A stretch of 64,000 bases of DNA, taken from positions 20,325,641 to 20,389,640 of the forward strand of contig NW_023601433.1 of the NCBI RefSeq assembly GCF_014898055.3. The letters are read 5' to 3'. Both the position numbers and the translations under genes were made by a program. The DNA comes from Talpa occidentalis (taxonomy: Eukaryota; Chordata; Mammalia; Eulipotyphla; Talpidae). The notes below the pieces were generated by a model, which did not search any database, was not told the DNA's origin, and saw only the letters and a list, made by a program, of their open reading frames with translations. Each line of letters opens with the position of its first letter. Within the stretch, counting starts at the first letter, position 1. This document shows positions 23,093-33,506 of the stretch, piece by piece.

Positions 23093-24090
23093 TAATAAAA
23101 GGGATGTTTTTTTTTTATTTTTTCTTCTTCAGATTTATTGTTTGTATATAGGAAGGCTACTGACTTTTGCGTGTTGATTTTGTATCCTGCCACTTTACTG
23201 AACTGATTGATGAGTTGAATTAGTTTTTCTGTGGAGTTTTTGGGGTTCTCTATGTATATTATCATATCATCTGCAAAGAGTGATAGTTTGACTTCTTCTT
23301 TTCCTATTTGGATTCCTTGGATGTCTTTCTCTTGTCTTATTGCTCTGGCTAGGACTTCCAGTATTATATTGAAAAGCAGTGGTGAAAGTGGACATCCTTG
23401 TCTTTTTCCAGATCTTAATGGAATTGCTTTCAGCTTTTCACCATTGAGAATGATACTGGCTGTTGGCTTGTCATATATGGCCTTTATGATGTTGAGGTAC
23501 ATTCCTTGTATCCCAAGAATTTCAAGGGCTTTTATCATGAATGGGTGTTGCACTTTGTCGAAAGCTTTCTCAGCATCTATTGATATTATCATATGGTTTT
23601 TATATTTCTTTTTGTTGATGTGTTGGATAACGTTGATTGATTTTCGGATGTTAAACCATCCTTGTGTCCCTGGAATGAATCCTACTTGGTCGTGGTGAAT
23701 TACCTTATGGATACACTGTTGGATTCTGATAGCTAAAATTTTATTGAGGATTTTTGCATCAGTGTTCATTAGGGAGATTGGCCTATAGTTTTCTTTTTTT
23801 GTGTTGTCCTTGTTCGGTTTTGGTATTAGTGTAATGTTGGCTTCATAGAACGTGTTAGGTATTATACCTTCCTTCTCAATTTTTTGGAAGAGTTTGTGAA
23901 GGATAGGCACCAATTCGTCTCTGAATGTTTGGTAGAATTCATTTGTAAATCCATCAGGTCCTGGGCTTTTGTTTTTGGGGAGGTTTTTGATTACCATTTC
24001 AATTTCACTAATTGTAATTGGTCTGTTTAGATGTTCTATTTCTTCTTTATCTAGCTTTGGGTGATTATAGAGTTGTAGGAATTTGTCCAT
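23089..24090 (-). pseudogene. L1 ORF2p reverse transcriptase domain, open for 333 codons
   Basis: This is the non-LTR reverse transcriptase core, which primes DNA synthesis on nicked chromosomal DNA (TPRT). The frame contains the LINE finger entry '[20 protein letters not shown]', the '[19 protein letters not shown]'-type segment (here NYRPISLMN) and the catalytic FADD box ([10 protein letters not shown]) intact. It runs without a stop for 333 codons, unusually clean beside its frameshifted C-terminal part. The endonuclease is absent because of 5' truncation, so it is not autonomous. Confidence 0.88.
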
Positions 24091-24239
24091 CTCCTCTAGA
24101 TTGTTGAACTTGTTTCCATATAACTGTTCATAGTAGTTATTAATTATTCTTTTGATTTCTGCTGTGTCCGTTGTGATTTCTCCTCTTTCATTTATTATCC
24201 TATTTATTTGTGCTTTCTCCCTTTTTGCCCTTGTGATAT

Positions 24240-24515
24240 ATGGGGCCTCCCTGGTGATACAGGGGTTGAAGTCTCAACACTGTTGAGCTATCTCAGGCCA
24301 GTACAGCAAGGGTTAGATCATGGCTGGGGAGTTGGCCCACGTTACACAGCCAGCCTCTCCTGTCTCAGCCGGCTTCTCCCCTCAACAGCATGTTTCGGTA
24401 GATCATCTGTTCTCACCACTCTCAGGTTGGTCTTTTCACCCCCCCCCACATCTGGCTTACACCCTAGTTCTTATTTATGTATACAAATAGATAAAAAAAA
24501 AACTTTAAAAATAAA
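24240..24515 (+). repeat. tRNA-derived SINE
   Basis: Starts 'ggggcctccctggtgataca' and contains 'cagccagcctctcctgtctc'. It ends in a degenerate A-rich tail ('atagataaaaaaaaaac'). It sits exactly at the 5' truncation point of the L1. Confidence 0.8.
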
Positions 24516-25236
24516 TAATTTGACTTCTTAAAATTAACACATGGCCAAAATTTTAAATAAAAATCAAGAGATCTCTGTTTATCCTTATCTTCTACCTCCA
24601 GAGGATTAACTCTAAATGGCACCTATACAAAACCCCCAATTTTGATCATGATCTAAATCTGGCAAACTAGTGTAAATTCAATGGTTTAATTTAAAACATA
24701 CATGTCTTTAGGTTTTAAGATTGGGTGTTAATATTTAATGTTTAAATGTGTTTTCTTAAAAGGTAAAAATTGTGTTGTTCAACAAACATCGGTAATTAAC
24801 TAAATTTCCTTTACAGAAAGACGAACCCACTTTTAAAAATCTTTGTTAGTATAAATAAGTAAGTATGTTATAAAGGTCTGTAAGTTTGTTAATCCTGTAA
24901 AAAGCTTTTTCTTAAACAATAAGCTCCTCATCCTGTGGGTAATAATCCTACCTCCCCTCAAAACATTTATAAAGAATAACTTAATGCTCCCTTTACACGA
25001 GCGTGTTAAAAAACATTTAATGGACTCTTCTGAGTCTGACCCTGATCACAAGACCTCTTCAGAGGCTAGTGGTGGGGAATTTTTTAATCAAGTATAGGAT
25101 GCTACAGCACCTTCCACTGAACTCTATAATAAGCTTCAAGAAATTCTTAGAGTATTTCAGTCTCTTGCCACTCATTCTAACCTGCCAATGTCTCAAGATT
25201 CTTGTCAGCAAAAGTTAGTTTAAAAAAATGCTTAAA
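24516..25236 (+). mobile_element. ERV internal remnant with gag-like scrap
   Basis: AT-rich sequence continuing the ERV interrupted at 21,306. From about 24,978 a plus frame reads LPLHERVKKHLMDSSESDPD and onward to an acidic Ser-rich stretch before a stop. This fits a small matrix-adjacent Gag segment of a class II ERV. The frame seems to resume after the next SINE at about 25,481 (LKERRKRAGPFAFPVSTKRS). Assignment to gag is an inference from composition and position. Confidence 0.4.
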
Positions 25237-25478
25237 GAAGGGCCTCCCTGGTGGTGCAGGCAGTTGAGTGCTGCATTGTGAGTCTGTCCGCAGACTCTGT
25301 ATGGTTGGTTTGATCCCGACCAGCGGGCAAGGATATACACTGCTGCTCCCCTCAGCAGTGTATATTGTCAGTCTGCCTGTTCTGTTCCCCACTCTGTCTC
25401 TGGTGAATCCTCACACCATCCTGCACATCTGGTCTATACCCTGGTTCTACCATAAATAAATAAATATTTAAAAATGCT
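25237..25478 (+). repeat. tRNA-derived SINE
   Basis: Starts 'agggcctccctggtggtgca' and has B box-like 'ggtttgatcccg'. It ends 'taccataaataaataaatat'. It splits the gag-like scrap: 'aaaaatgcttaaagaa' flanks it on both sides (about 25,224 and 25,471), a visible target-site duplication. Confidence 0.85.
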
Positions 25479-25749
25479 TAAAGAACGCCGTAAACGAGCA
25501 GGACCTTTTGCATTTCCTGTTAGTACAAAAAGGAGTTGTGTAACCCATGATAATATCCCCTTTCCTATTTTTTAATTTAAATTTTATTTTTATATTCCCC
25601 ATACAATTACAACCCCCTTATTTTGACCCCAATCCCTCCTTTCCCTGCCCCCCACCCCCCATAGAGTGTCTCTGGTTCATAGTTGTTTGCTGATTTCAAT
25701 ATTTTCTTTCTTATAGATATTCTTTTTCCTGGTCCCTTATTTAAGTTTT

Positions 25750-28700
25750 CTAGATTCCTGCTATGAGTGAGACCATCCGGTGTTTTTCTTTTTCTTTCTG
25801 GCTTATTTCGTTGAGCATGATCCCTTCCAGTGCCATCCATGTTGCTGCAAATTGCATGTGTTTATCTTTTGTGAATGCTGAGTACATATGCTGGTACATA
25901 TGCTGGTACATATACACATATTCCATGGTGTATATGTACCACATCTTCTTGATCCAGTCATCTATTTTTGGGCTTTTGGGTTGTTTCCAAAGCTTAGCTA
26001 TTGTAAATAGTGCTGCTATAAACATAGGGGTGCAGGTGTTCTTTGGAATTGATGTTTCTGTGTCCTTTGGGTAAATACCCAGGATTGGAATGGCTGGATC
26101 ATATGGATGCTCTATGTTTAGTAGGTCAATAAATCTCCACACAGCTCTCCATAGTGGTTGGACCAGTTTGCACACCCACCAACAGCGCAGGAGAGTTCCT
26201 TTTTCTCCACAACCTCGCCAACATTTGTTGTTGCTAGTTTTCTTAATATGTGCCATTCTCACTGGTGTAAGATGGTATCTCATTGTAATTTTGATTTGCA
26301 TTTCCCTGATTACAAGTGATGTTGAACATTTTTTCATGTGCCTGTTGGCCATTTGCATTTCCTCTGCATAGAAGTTTCTTTTTAGCTCTTCTGCCCATTT
26401 TTTGACTGGATTATTTCCTTTGTTTTGTTGAGTCTCATCAGCTCTTTGCAGATTTTTGTGATCAGTCCTTTATTATTAGTGTTGTGTGCAAAAATGTTCT
26501 CCCAGTTGGTGGGGTTTCTCTTTGCTTTTTTATTGTCTCTTTTGCTGTGCAGAAGCTCTTTAATTTGATATTGTACCAGCTGTTGATCTTCGCCTTCACT
26601 ATCACTGCTTTGGGTGATGTGTCTGTAAAGATGTCTTTGATGTGCATATCATATAGTGGTTCACCTATATTTCCTTCTATGTATTTTATGGTTTCAGGTA
26701 TTATGTATAGTTCTTTAATCCATTTTGAGTTGGTTTTTGTGCATGGTGTTAGATAGTAGTCAAGCTTCATTCTTTTGCATGAAGCGACCCAGTTTTCCCA
26801 GCACCATTTATTGAACAAACTTTCTTTGCTCCAATGCAAAATCTTTGCTCCTTTGTCAAAGATTAGTTGACCATAAATCTGTGGGTTTATTTCTGGATTT
26901 TCTATTTGATTTCATTGGTCTGTGTGTCTGTTCTTGTTCCAATACCATGCAGTTTTGATGATTATGGCTTTGTAGTATAGTTTGAAGTCTGGGAGTGTGA
27001 TGCCTCCATTCACTTTTTTTTTTTTTCAGGAGAGCTTTGGCTATTTTGCGTTTTTGGTGATTCCATATGAATTTCATCAATAATTGTTCTATTTCTTTGA
27101 AGAATGACATTGCAATTTTTATTGGAATAGCATTGAATCTGTATATTGCTTTTGGTAGGATGTCCATTTTAATAACGTTTATTCTTCCAATCCATGAGCA
27201 GAGGGTGTATTTCCATTTCTTTGTGTCTTCTTCTATTTCTTTTAACAGTGTTTTATAGTTTTCTTTGTATAGGTCCTTTATGTATATTGTTAGATTTATT
27301 CCCAAGTATTTGATTTTTTTTTGTTTTGATAATAAAAGGGATGTTTTCTTTGATTTATTCTTCTTCAGATTTATTGTTTGTGTATAGGAAGGCTGCTGAC
27401 TTTTGCGTGTTGATTTTGTATCCTGCCACTTTACTGAACTTATTGGTTGAACTGATTAGTTTTTCTGTAGAGTTTTTGGGGTTCTCCAGGTATATTATCA
27501 TATCATCTGTGAGTAGTGATAGTTTAACTTCTTTTCTTATTTGGATTCCTTGTATGTCTTTCTCTTGTCTTATTGCTCTGGCTAGGACTTCCAGTATTAT
27601 ATTGAAAAGCAGTGGTGAGAGTGGACATCCTTGTCTCGTTCCAGATCTTAATGGGAATGCTTTCAGCTTTTCACCATTGAGAATGATACTGGCTGTTGGC
27701 TTGTCATATATGGGCTTTATGATGTTGAGGTATGTTCCTTGTATCCCAAGAATTTCAAGGGATTTTATCATGAATGGGTGTTGCACTTTGTTGAAAGCTT
27801 TCTCGGCATCTATTGATATTATCATATGGTTTTTATATTTCTTTTTGTTGATGTGTTAGATAACATTGATTGATTTTCGGATGTTGAACCATCCTTGTGT
27901 CCCTGGAATGAATCCTACTTGATCGTGGTTACATTGTTGGATTCTGATAGTGAAAATTTTATTGAGGATTTTTGCATCAGTGTTCATTAGGGAGATTTGC
28001 CTGTAGTTTTCTTTTTTTGTGTTGTCCTTGTTTGCTTTTGGTATTAGTGTAATGTTGGCTTCATAGAACGTGTTTGGTATTATCCCTTCCTTCTCAGTAT
28101 TTTGGAAGAGTTTGTGAATGATAGGCACTAATTCTTTTCTGAACGTTTGGTAGAATTCATTTGTAAATCCATCAGGTCCTGGGCTTTTGTTTTTGGGAAA
28201 GTTTTTGATTACCATTTCAATTTCGCTGCTTGTAATTGGTTAGTTTAGGTGTTCTATTTCTTCTTTATCTATCTTTGGGTGATTGTAGAGTTGTAGGAAT
28301 TTGTCCATCTCCTCTATATTGTTGAACTTGTTTCTATATAACTGTTCATAATAGTTTCTGATTATTCTTTTGATTTCTGCTGTGTCCATTGTGATTTCTC
28401 CTCTTTCATTTGTGATCCTGTTTATTTGTGCTTTCTCCCTTTTTTTCCTTTGTGAGCCTGGCTGGGGGTTTGTCTATTTTTGCTGCGGACCAGCACAGCA
28501 GTAGACGATGAGGCCATCTCAGGGTTGAGAGAAGAGTGCAGGGTGGTCAGGGCATCGGCGAAAGAAATGACAAACAGACACACTTCAAGAGAGTGAAAAT
28601 CTGAGTGTAATTTTCTTTGAGTTGGTGACCAGTATATATATGTTTTCTAAAAACATAGGAATGGCGAACATCAGTGAAGAAATCAGCTTGCTTATAGGTT

Positions 28701-30093
28701 TAGCTTATCATTGACAGGGCAGTGATTTACATCTGGACCCAGGCACATTCCTAAGTAGTTAGGCTATTAATTTTTCTTTTTGTTTTATGTGATTATTTTT
28801 TGTTTAAACTGCTCACTACCACTAAATTACTATCAATTAGCATGGGTGAATTTTACTTTTCACAATGTAATATTTTTATCATTAAGATTAATACTAACAA
28901 GGCTAAGCATACAACAGAGAAATTATTAAGCTAACAGTTCTATTAATACACAGAGTTTAGTAAGGTTTCATTTGAATTAGCCTAGTTATTAGATTTTGTA
29001 TGTTCTTTTTTAATCAGCAAACCAATGACCTTTTTAGACAGAGAAAAAGAAAAGATTTTAGAAAGAGAAAAGATTTTAGAGAGACAGTTGTAATAGAATA
29101 AAGTTTGTGGGCTTTGAGAAAGTGAGATAAGGTTCTGTGCAGTCAGCATTCCTGTAGTGGCTCCTTGGGGTCATTATCTTTCAACAGGCTTCCGTCTTAT
29201 CTATGTCTTCAGGGGGTTTGCTGTTCTCCCCCTGCGTGCTGGTTCCTAGCCCAGCTGGACCTAGGGACCGTGGCGAAAGCCATTAGCCCTAAAGGTCACT
29301 GCAGGGGGAGGTGCAGCATATTTTATTGATTTTGTCGAAGAACCAGCTCTTGGTTTCATTGATCTTTTGGATTTTTTTTTTTTAAGTTTCGATTTCATTT
29401 ATTTCTGCTTTGGTTTTTATTATTTCTTTTCTTCTACTAGTTTTGGGTTTTGGTTGTTCTTTTTCTAGTTCTTTGAGCTTTGAGATTAGGTTGTTTCTTT
29501 GAGTTCTTTCTTGTTTCTTGATGTCAGCCTCTATTGCTATATATTTTCCTTTTATTACTGCTTTTGCTGCATCCCATACATTTAGGATATTGGTGTCCTC
29601 CTTGTCATTCAATTCAAAGAATTTTTTAATTTCTTCTTTGATCTCCTCGTTAGTCCAGTGGTCTTCCACTACGTATGTGTTTTCTCTGATGTCCGTTTTC
29701 AAAGATGACAATAGTTGTCTGATATATTTTGGTGCTCCTTCGTTTGGTGAATATATGTTAATGAGTGTTATTTCTTCTTGAAGTATTTTCCTCTTGATCA
29801 TAATGTAGTGACCATTGGGGTCTCTTTTTACCTTTTTGAGTTTAAAATGTTTTACCTGATATAAGTATAGCCGTTCCTGCTTTCTTTTTTGGTCCATTTA
29901 TTTGTAGGATTGTTTTCCATCCTTTTAACTTTGAGGTTTTATTTATCTTTTGTAGCTAAATGTGTTTCCTGGAGACACAAAAGGTTGGGTTTTGTTTCTT
30001 AATCCAGGCTGCAACTCTGTGTCTTTTTATTGAAGAGTTTAGTCCGTTTACCTTTAGAGTTAATATTGATATGTTAGCATCTGTATTTGCCAT
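25750..30093 (-). pseudogene. L1 ORF2p (endonuclease-RT), broken
   Basis: The start codon is at 30,093 (MANTDANISILTLKVNGLNS). Endonuclease segments follow to about 29,700, but the middle of the endonuclease is missing: the frame passes from an LKTDIRENTY segment directly to WTNEEIKEEIKKF. The RT is split over several frames by indels, and its catalytic FADD box has become LTDD ([10 protein letters not shown], near 27,520). Hence it is catalytically dead. The C-terminal part (25,750-26,358) carries a small in-frame expansion ('[10 protein letters not shown]') from a 12-bp duplication at about 25,885-25,915. A solo LTR interrupts it at 28,481-29,318. Confidence 0.88.
28475..29324 (-). mobile_element. 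Solo LTR, 838 bp, with perfect 6-bp TSD
   Basis: The element spans 28,481-29,318 and is bounded by TGCTGC...GCAGCA, a 6-bp terminal inverted repeat. The L1 target 'tatttt' is duplicated exactly at 28,475-28,480 and 29,319-29,324. It has no coding sequence. The orientation is inferred from a TATATATA box in the last third of the minus strand (plus about 28,633-28,640). A partial second copy of the same family lies at 62,032-62,595 in the opposite orientation. Confidence 0.85.
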
Positions 30094-30163
30094 TGTGTTT
30101 GTCTTTCCTTTGATTTTATTTATTTATTCTTTTAATAACTTTTTTTTTGGCCTTCCTTCGTTG

Positions 30164-31020
30164 TTATTCGTCCCTCTGAGGTTCTGGCTTTAGGACTTCT
30201 TGTGGTATTTTTTGGAGTGGGGATTTAATCTCAATGAAATTCCAGAGTTTCTGTTTGTCTGGGAAGATCCTTATTCTTTCTTCATAGAGGAAGGAGATCT
30301 TTGCAGGATAGAGTATTCCTGGATGGCATCTGTTTTCTTGGAGTCTGTTGACTATGTCCCTCCACTCTCTCCTTGCCCGTAGTGTTTCTTTGGAGAAGTC
30401 TGATGTCAGTCTGATTGGTTTTCCTTTGAATGTTATCTGTTTCTTCCCTCTTGTCAGCGTCATTATTTTTTCCGTGTCTTGGATTCTTGGGAGCTTTACT
30501 ATGTGTCTTGCTGTATTTTTCCTTTCGTCATGGAAGCTTGGTGTTCTTCTTGCTTCGTGTGTATCAATTTTCAGCTCCTTCTTCACGTTTGGGAAGTACT
30601 CTTCAATTATCTCCTTGAATATTTTCTCTGTTCCTATGTCTCTCTCCTCTCCTTCTGGGATTCCTATAACTCTTATATTTCCTTTCCTCATGGAGTCAGA
30701 TAGTTCCCGAAGTCTTTCTTCGTTCTTTTTCCTTCATACTTCTCTTTCCTTTTCTGTTTTGGTTCTTTTTATTTCTGTGTCTTCAAGAGTACTTATTTGT
30801 CCTTCCATTTCATCTATTCTGCTTTCATTGCTTTTCCCAGAGTTCTTTAGCGCCTCCATTAATTCTTTGATCTCCTGCATTTCTTTTACTTCCCTCTTTA
30901 GGGACTCATTTCATTCTTCTGAGCATTGTTTTCCTTAATTACTTCCATCAGTTTTTTCATCATGGCAGTTTTAAGTTCTTTTTCTGGAAGGCTCAGAAGT
31001 TCTTCCACTTCACCATAGTT
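30164..31020 (-). pseudogene. L1 ORF1p (RNA-binding chaperone), broken
   Basis: L1 ORF1p is a trimeric RNA-binding chaperone. The open C-terminal part (30,164-30,691, 175 codons) contains the RRM start 'RKGNIRVIGIPEGEE' and the C-terminal domain ending near 'LQENRCHPGILYPAK'. The coiled-coil N-terminal part (about 30,700-31,020) is frameshifted. Its stop at 30,164 lies 70 bp before the ORF2 start, the usual bicistronic spacing. Confidence 0.85.
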
Positions 31021-31111
31021 GCAAGCTGGTGGGTGGTTTTTGTGTGTGTGTGTGTGCTGTGTCTTTTTTTTTGAGGCGATGCTACTTTGCTTGTAGTTTT
31101 TTTTTTTTAAA

Positions 31112-31404
31112 TAGAGGCATGTTTTATTTATTTATTTGTTTGTTTGTTTGTTTATACATGCACTGGGTACAGTCAGAAGCGCGGGAGGGTGAGAGAATTC
31201 ACCAGAGCCAGAGCAGGATGCAGAGCAGGCAGAAGGACCGAAGTACACTGCTGAGGGGAGCAGCGGGCGGCAGGAGAGGTCTGCGCGCCATGTGGGACCC
31301 TCCTCTGGTGGCTGGGGAGCAGCCGGGGATGGAACCGGCGCTGCAGAGGCTGCAGGCAGCTTTGCAACCCAGCGCTCAACCGCTGCGCCACCGGGGAGGC
31401 CTGC
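31112..31404 (-). repeat. tRNA-derived SINE, minus strand, near consensus
   Basis: The tail (TTTATTTATTTATTTG with (TTTG)n) is on the left. The body is almost identical to the SINEs at 13,112 and 17,385. The promoter end 'gcgccaccggggaggcc' is on the right. Confidence 0.9.
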
Positions 31405-31639
31405 TTGTAGTTTTTCTTTTCCCTGCTGCTTGTCTTCTAATTTGCCTTATGCATTGGGACACTGTGCTGCTGGTACTAGCTGGCATCTTTTTGGTGTGTT
31501 CTTTTGGGAGTTTCAGAAACTGGCAATCCAAACGAGTCAAAAACTGTTATGCCAGAAGTCTAGTGAGGTAGTGGTACTTTGAGTATGTTAATGATCACTG
31601 TCACAGAATCTCTCCTCCTTCTGTGTTTAGTTACAAAGG

Positions 31640-32460
31640 TGCGTCTTGAAGTCCCACAGACTTCCCTGGAGGTGGGGCACCTGGATTGCACTCTGAGTTC
31701 TAAATCTCTGGATCCTCCTCTGGGTGCCAACTTCCTGCCTGGTGGGACCATGCTTGTGGGGGCCTTCAGCTCACTTCTGACTGCACAGGGAACCTTCTCC
31801 CTCTGGCTCCATGGGGAATTTTCTGCCAGTTTCAAGCAGTCTTTATTGAAGAAAGGCCCCTGTTCTTAAATGGTGCTTGGAGACAGGCACACTCTTCTGC
31901 ATGCCCAGTCTGCCCTGGCCATGTGTGTCCGCTCCCCTTCTGGGTTTGGACTGCTGGCATGAAGGGGCCTGGCATGGGCAAACTTCCCAGCTCACCTTTG
32001 GCTCCTCTGTGAGCCTTTTGCCGGTTTCAAGCAGTCTTTACTGAAGAAAGGTCACTATTCTAAAATGGCGATTCGGATACAGGCACACTCTTCCACGTGC
32101 CCAGTCTGCCCCGGCTCTGGGTGCCCGCTCCCCCTCTGGGTTCGGACTGCTGGCCAGAGGGGTCCTGGCCTGGGTGAACTTCCAAGCTCACCTCTGGCTC
32201 CTCCGGGAGACTTCTGCCGGTTTCAAGCAGTCCTTATTGAAGGGTCCCTATTCTAAAATGGCGATTCAGAGATAGGCACACTCTTTGGCGCACCCGGTCT
32301 GCCCCGGCCTTGGGTGCCTGCTCCCCCTCTGGGCTCGGGCAGCTGGTCAGAAGGGGCCTGGCTTGGGCGAACTTCCGAGCTCACCTCTGACTCCTGGGAG
32401 CCTTCTGCCCCTTTCAAGTAGACTTTACTGAAGAAAGGTCCCTACTCCATGGGGTGTTGG
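31640..32460 (-). promoter_or_regulatory. L1 5'-UTR promoter monomers, about 195 bp, 3-4 copies
   Basis: The phrase 'tttcaagcagtctttattga' or a close form recurs at 31,829, 32,024, 32,220 and 32,411, spaced 195, 196 and 191 bp. Between these points the text repeats ('acaggcacactcttc', 'cccagtctgcccc', 'cttccgagctcacctctg'). Two units carry an intact AAAATGGCGATTC and one has AAATGGTGCTT, a YY1-like ATGGC core. The position upstream of ORF1 on the minus strand suggests a modular L1 promoter like that of mouse L1. Promoter function is inferred. Confidence 0.7.
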
Positions 32461-32474
32461 TGATTTTTTTCCAG

Positions 32475-32489
32475 CCGCTAGGTGGCACC
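32475..32489 (+). promoter_or_regulatory. CTCF-like motif in L1 5' region
   Basis: CCGCTAGGTGGCACC fits the CTCF core pattern (CC-S-Y-AG-R-K-GGC-R-S-Y) and has the same orientation as the satellite motifs. It is a single occurrence in this L1. Confidence 0.4.
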
Positions 32490-32760
32490 AGAGATGTCTC
32501 CTAGTGTCCTTGGGGACCTTTTCTTTTTACTCCGTGGGACAGGGGAATAGAGTGGGAGTGGTAGGGAAAGCCTCAATGGCTTTGGGGCACTGTGTCTGCC
32601 TTGTGCCCCACCGTCGTGGGGAGCCCATGCCCCAAATTTCGTGCCCTGGGTCTCAGTTCCAAAGCACTCAGGTCCAGGACGGGGCTGTAGTCCTGGCCAG
32701 TGTCCACAGAAATGGCGCATTTTGCACCCTGCTCCCTTTCCAGGTGCATGGTTTCTGATT

Positions 32761-33020
32761 ACTCAGTGAGGGACGTTCAACTTAGAGATGGTCCCCGAGC
32801 ATCTCCGAGCAAGCCATGGTCACAGGTGCGGAGACCTGGTCAGCCAAGAGCCTCATATCCTTTTCAAGGGCACCGCTTTTCCGAACAAAATTACCGGCGG
32901 GCATGGGGCTGTTTGTAGATCAACAGGAGTTTTTGTTTCAAAAACTACAGACAGAAAGGCCTACGCGGAAAGCCCCGGGCAACCCAGGTCAACTCAAGGG
33001 GAAGAAACCTCACCATGCCC
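32761..33020 (+). repeat. Degenerate left edge of the 465-bp satellite
   Basis: Bases about 32,925-33,020 align with the satellite part that reads 'ccaaaacggcaggcagacag' to 'gaagagtcctcacctggccc'. Shared phrases include 'cggaaagccccgggcaaccc' and 'caaggggaagaaacctcacc'. The alignment fades leftward of about 32,925. The 6-bp TSD of provirus A (ATGCCC) is at 33,015-33,020. Confidence 0.6.
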
Positions 33021-33351
33021 TGCCCGAGCCCGCGGACTGGTCAAAGAGGTTCTCGAGGGGAGAGCAGCGACCTGAAGAACAGGGGTACACAGGAGGGAGA
33101 CACGTGCACTCTTCGTTCAGCTATCGCAGGTCTCGTTTACTTTCGGTTTCGGCAGGGCTTTATAGCTGGGGACCGGAAGCGGAAGAAGCAGGCCAAAGCT
33201 GTCATGCGTACTGGGCCAAAAGAGGCTAATCCCGGAAGGGCACATGCCCTTATTTGGTGCGCCGGAGGTCGTCATGCGCACTGGGCCAAAAGAAGCACAG
33301 CCAATCACGGAAAGAGGGAGTATCCTGATGCCACGAGGTAAGGCGCCAACA
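33021..33351 (-). mobile_element. Provirus A 3' LTR
   Basis: Read on the minus strand it starts TGTTGGCGCC and ends GGGCA. A TATAAA box is opposite 33,159-33,164. U3 contains a 70-bp-spaced direct repeat ('gtcatgcg.actgggccaaa', plus 33,201 and 33,271) with a CCAAT motif, a tandem enhancer-like layout. A polypurine tract (plus 33,352-33,367, pyrimidines 'gatccccc...ctct') abuts it as expected for a 3' LTR. Confidence 0.88.
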
Positions 33352-33506
33352 GATCCCCCTTTTCTCTTTATTAGTGAGGAGGAATGTGCCTGTTTTAGGT
33401 TGTGAATTGCAGGGACGAGCCTTACCCGTCATCACCCAACGGTCCTAGATGGAAAGGGAGCGCAGGCTGTCTTAGGTTGGTCTTGTCCCGCATTCCATCT
33501 TACCCG

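Larger units (their letters stand above)
21307..24238 (-). mobile_element. 5'-truncated L1 (RT to 3' UTR), minus strand
   Basis: A T-rich left end (the poly(A) and 3' UTR of a minus-strand element) is followed by L1 ORF2 frames. The copy stops upstream of the reverse transcriptase domain at about 24,238, where a SINE abuts. It is about 2.9 kb long and was therefore 5'-truncated. It interrupts the class II-like ERV, so it is younger than that ERV. Confidence 0.9.
25568..32760 (-). mobile_element. Near-full-length degenerate L1, minus strand
   Basis: The element reads right to left: 5' UTR with tandem monomers (about 31.6-32.76 kb), ORF1 (about 31,020-30,164), a gap of about 70 bp, ORF2 (30,093-25,750) and a 3' UTR ending in a T-rich end at about 25,568. 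A SINE (31,112-31,404) sits in the 5' region and an 838-bp solo LTR (28,481-29,318) sits in ORF2. Both ORFs carry stops, frameshifts and deletions. The right boundary, where the satellite begins, is not sharp. Confidence 0.85.

Noticed and set aside
1163..31404. SINE heads as tRNA genes
   Set aside because: A and B boxes are present, but the sequences continue into a common SINE body and A-rich tail and do not close a tRNA cloverleaf acceptor.
33117..33341. 108- and 110-codon frames in the LTRs of provirus A as accessory proteins
   Set aside because: They lie antisense to the provirus within the LTR, are repeated only because the LTR is repeated, and show no known accessory-protein features.
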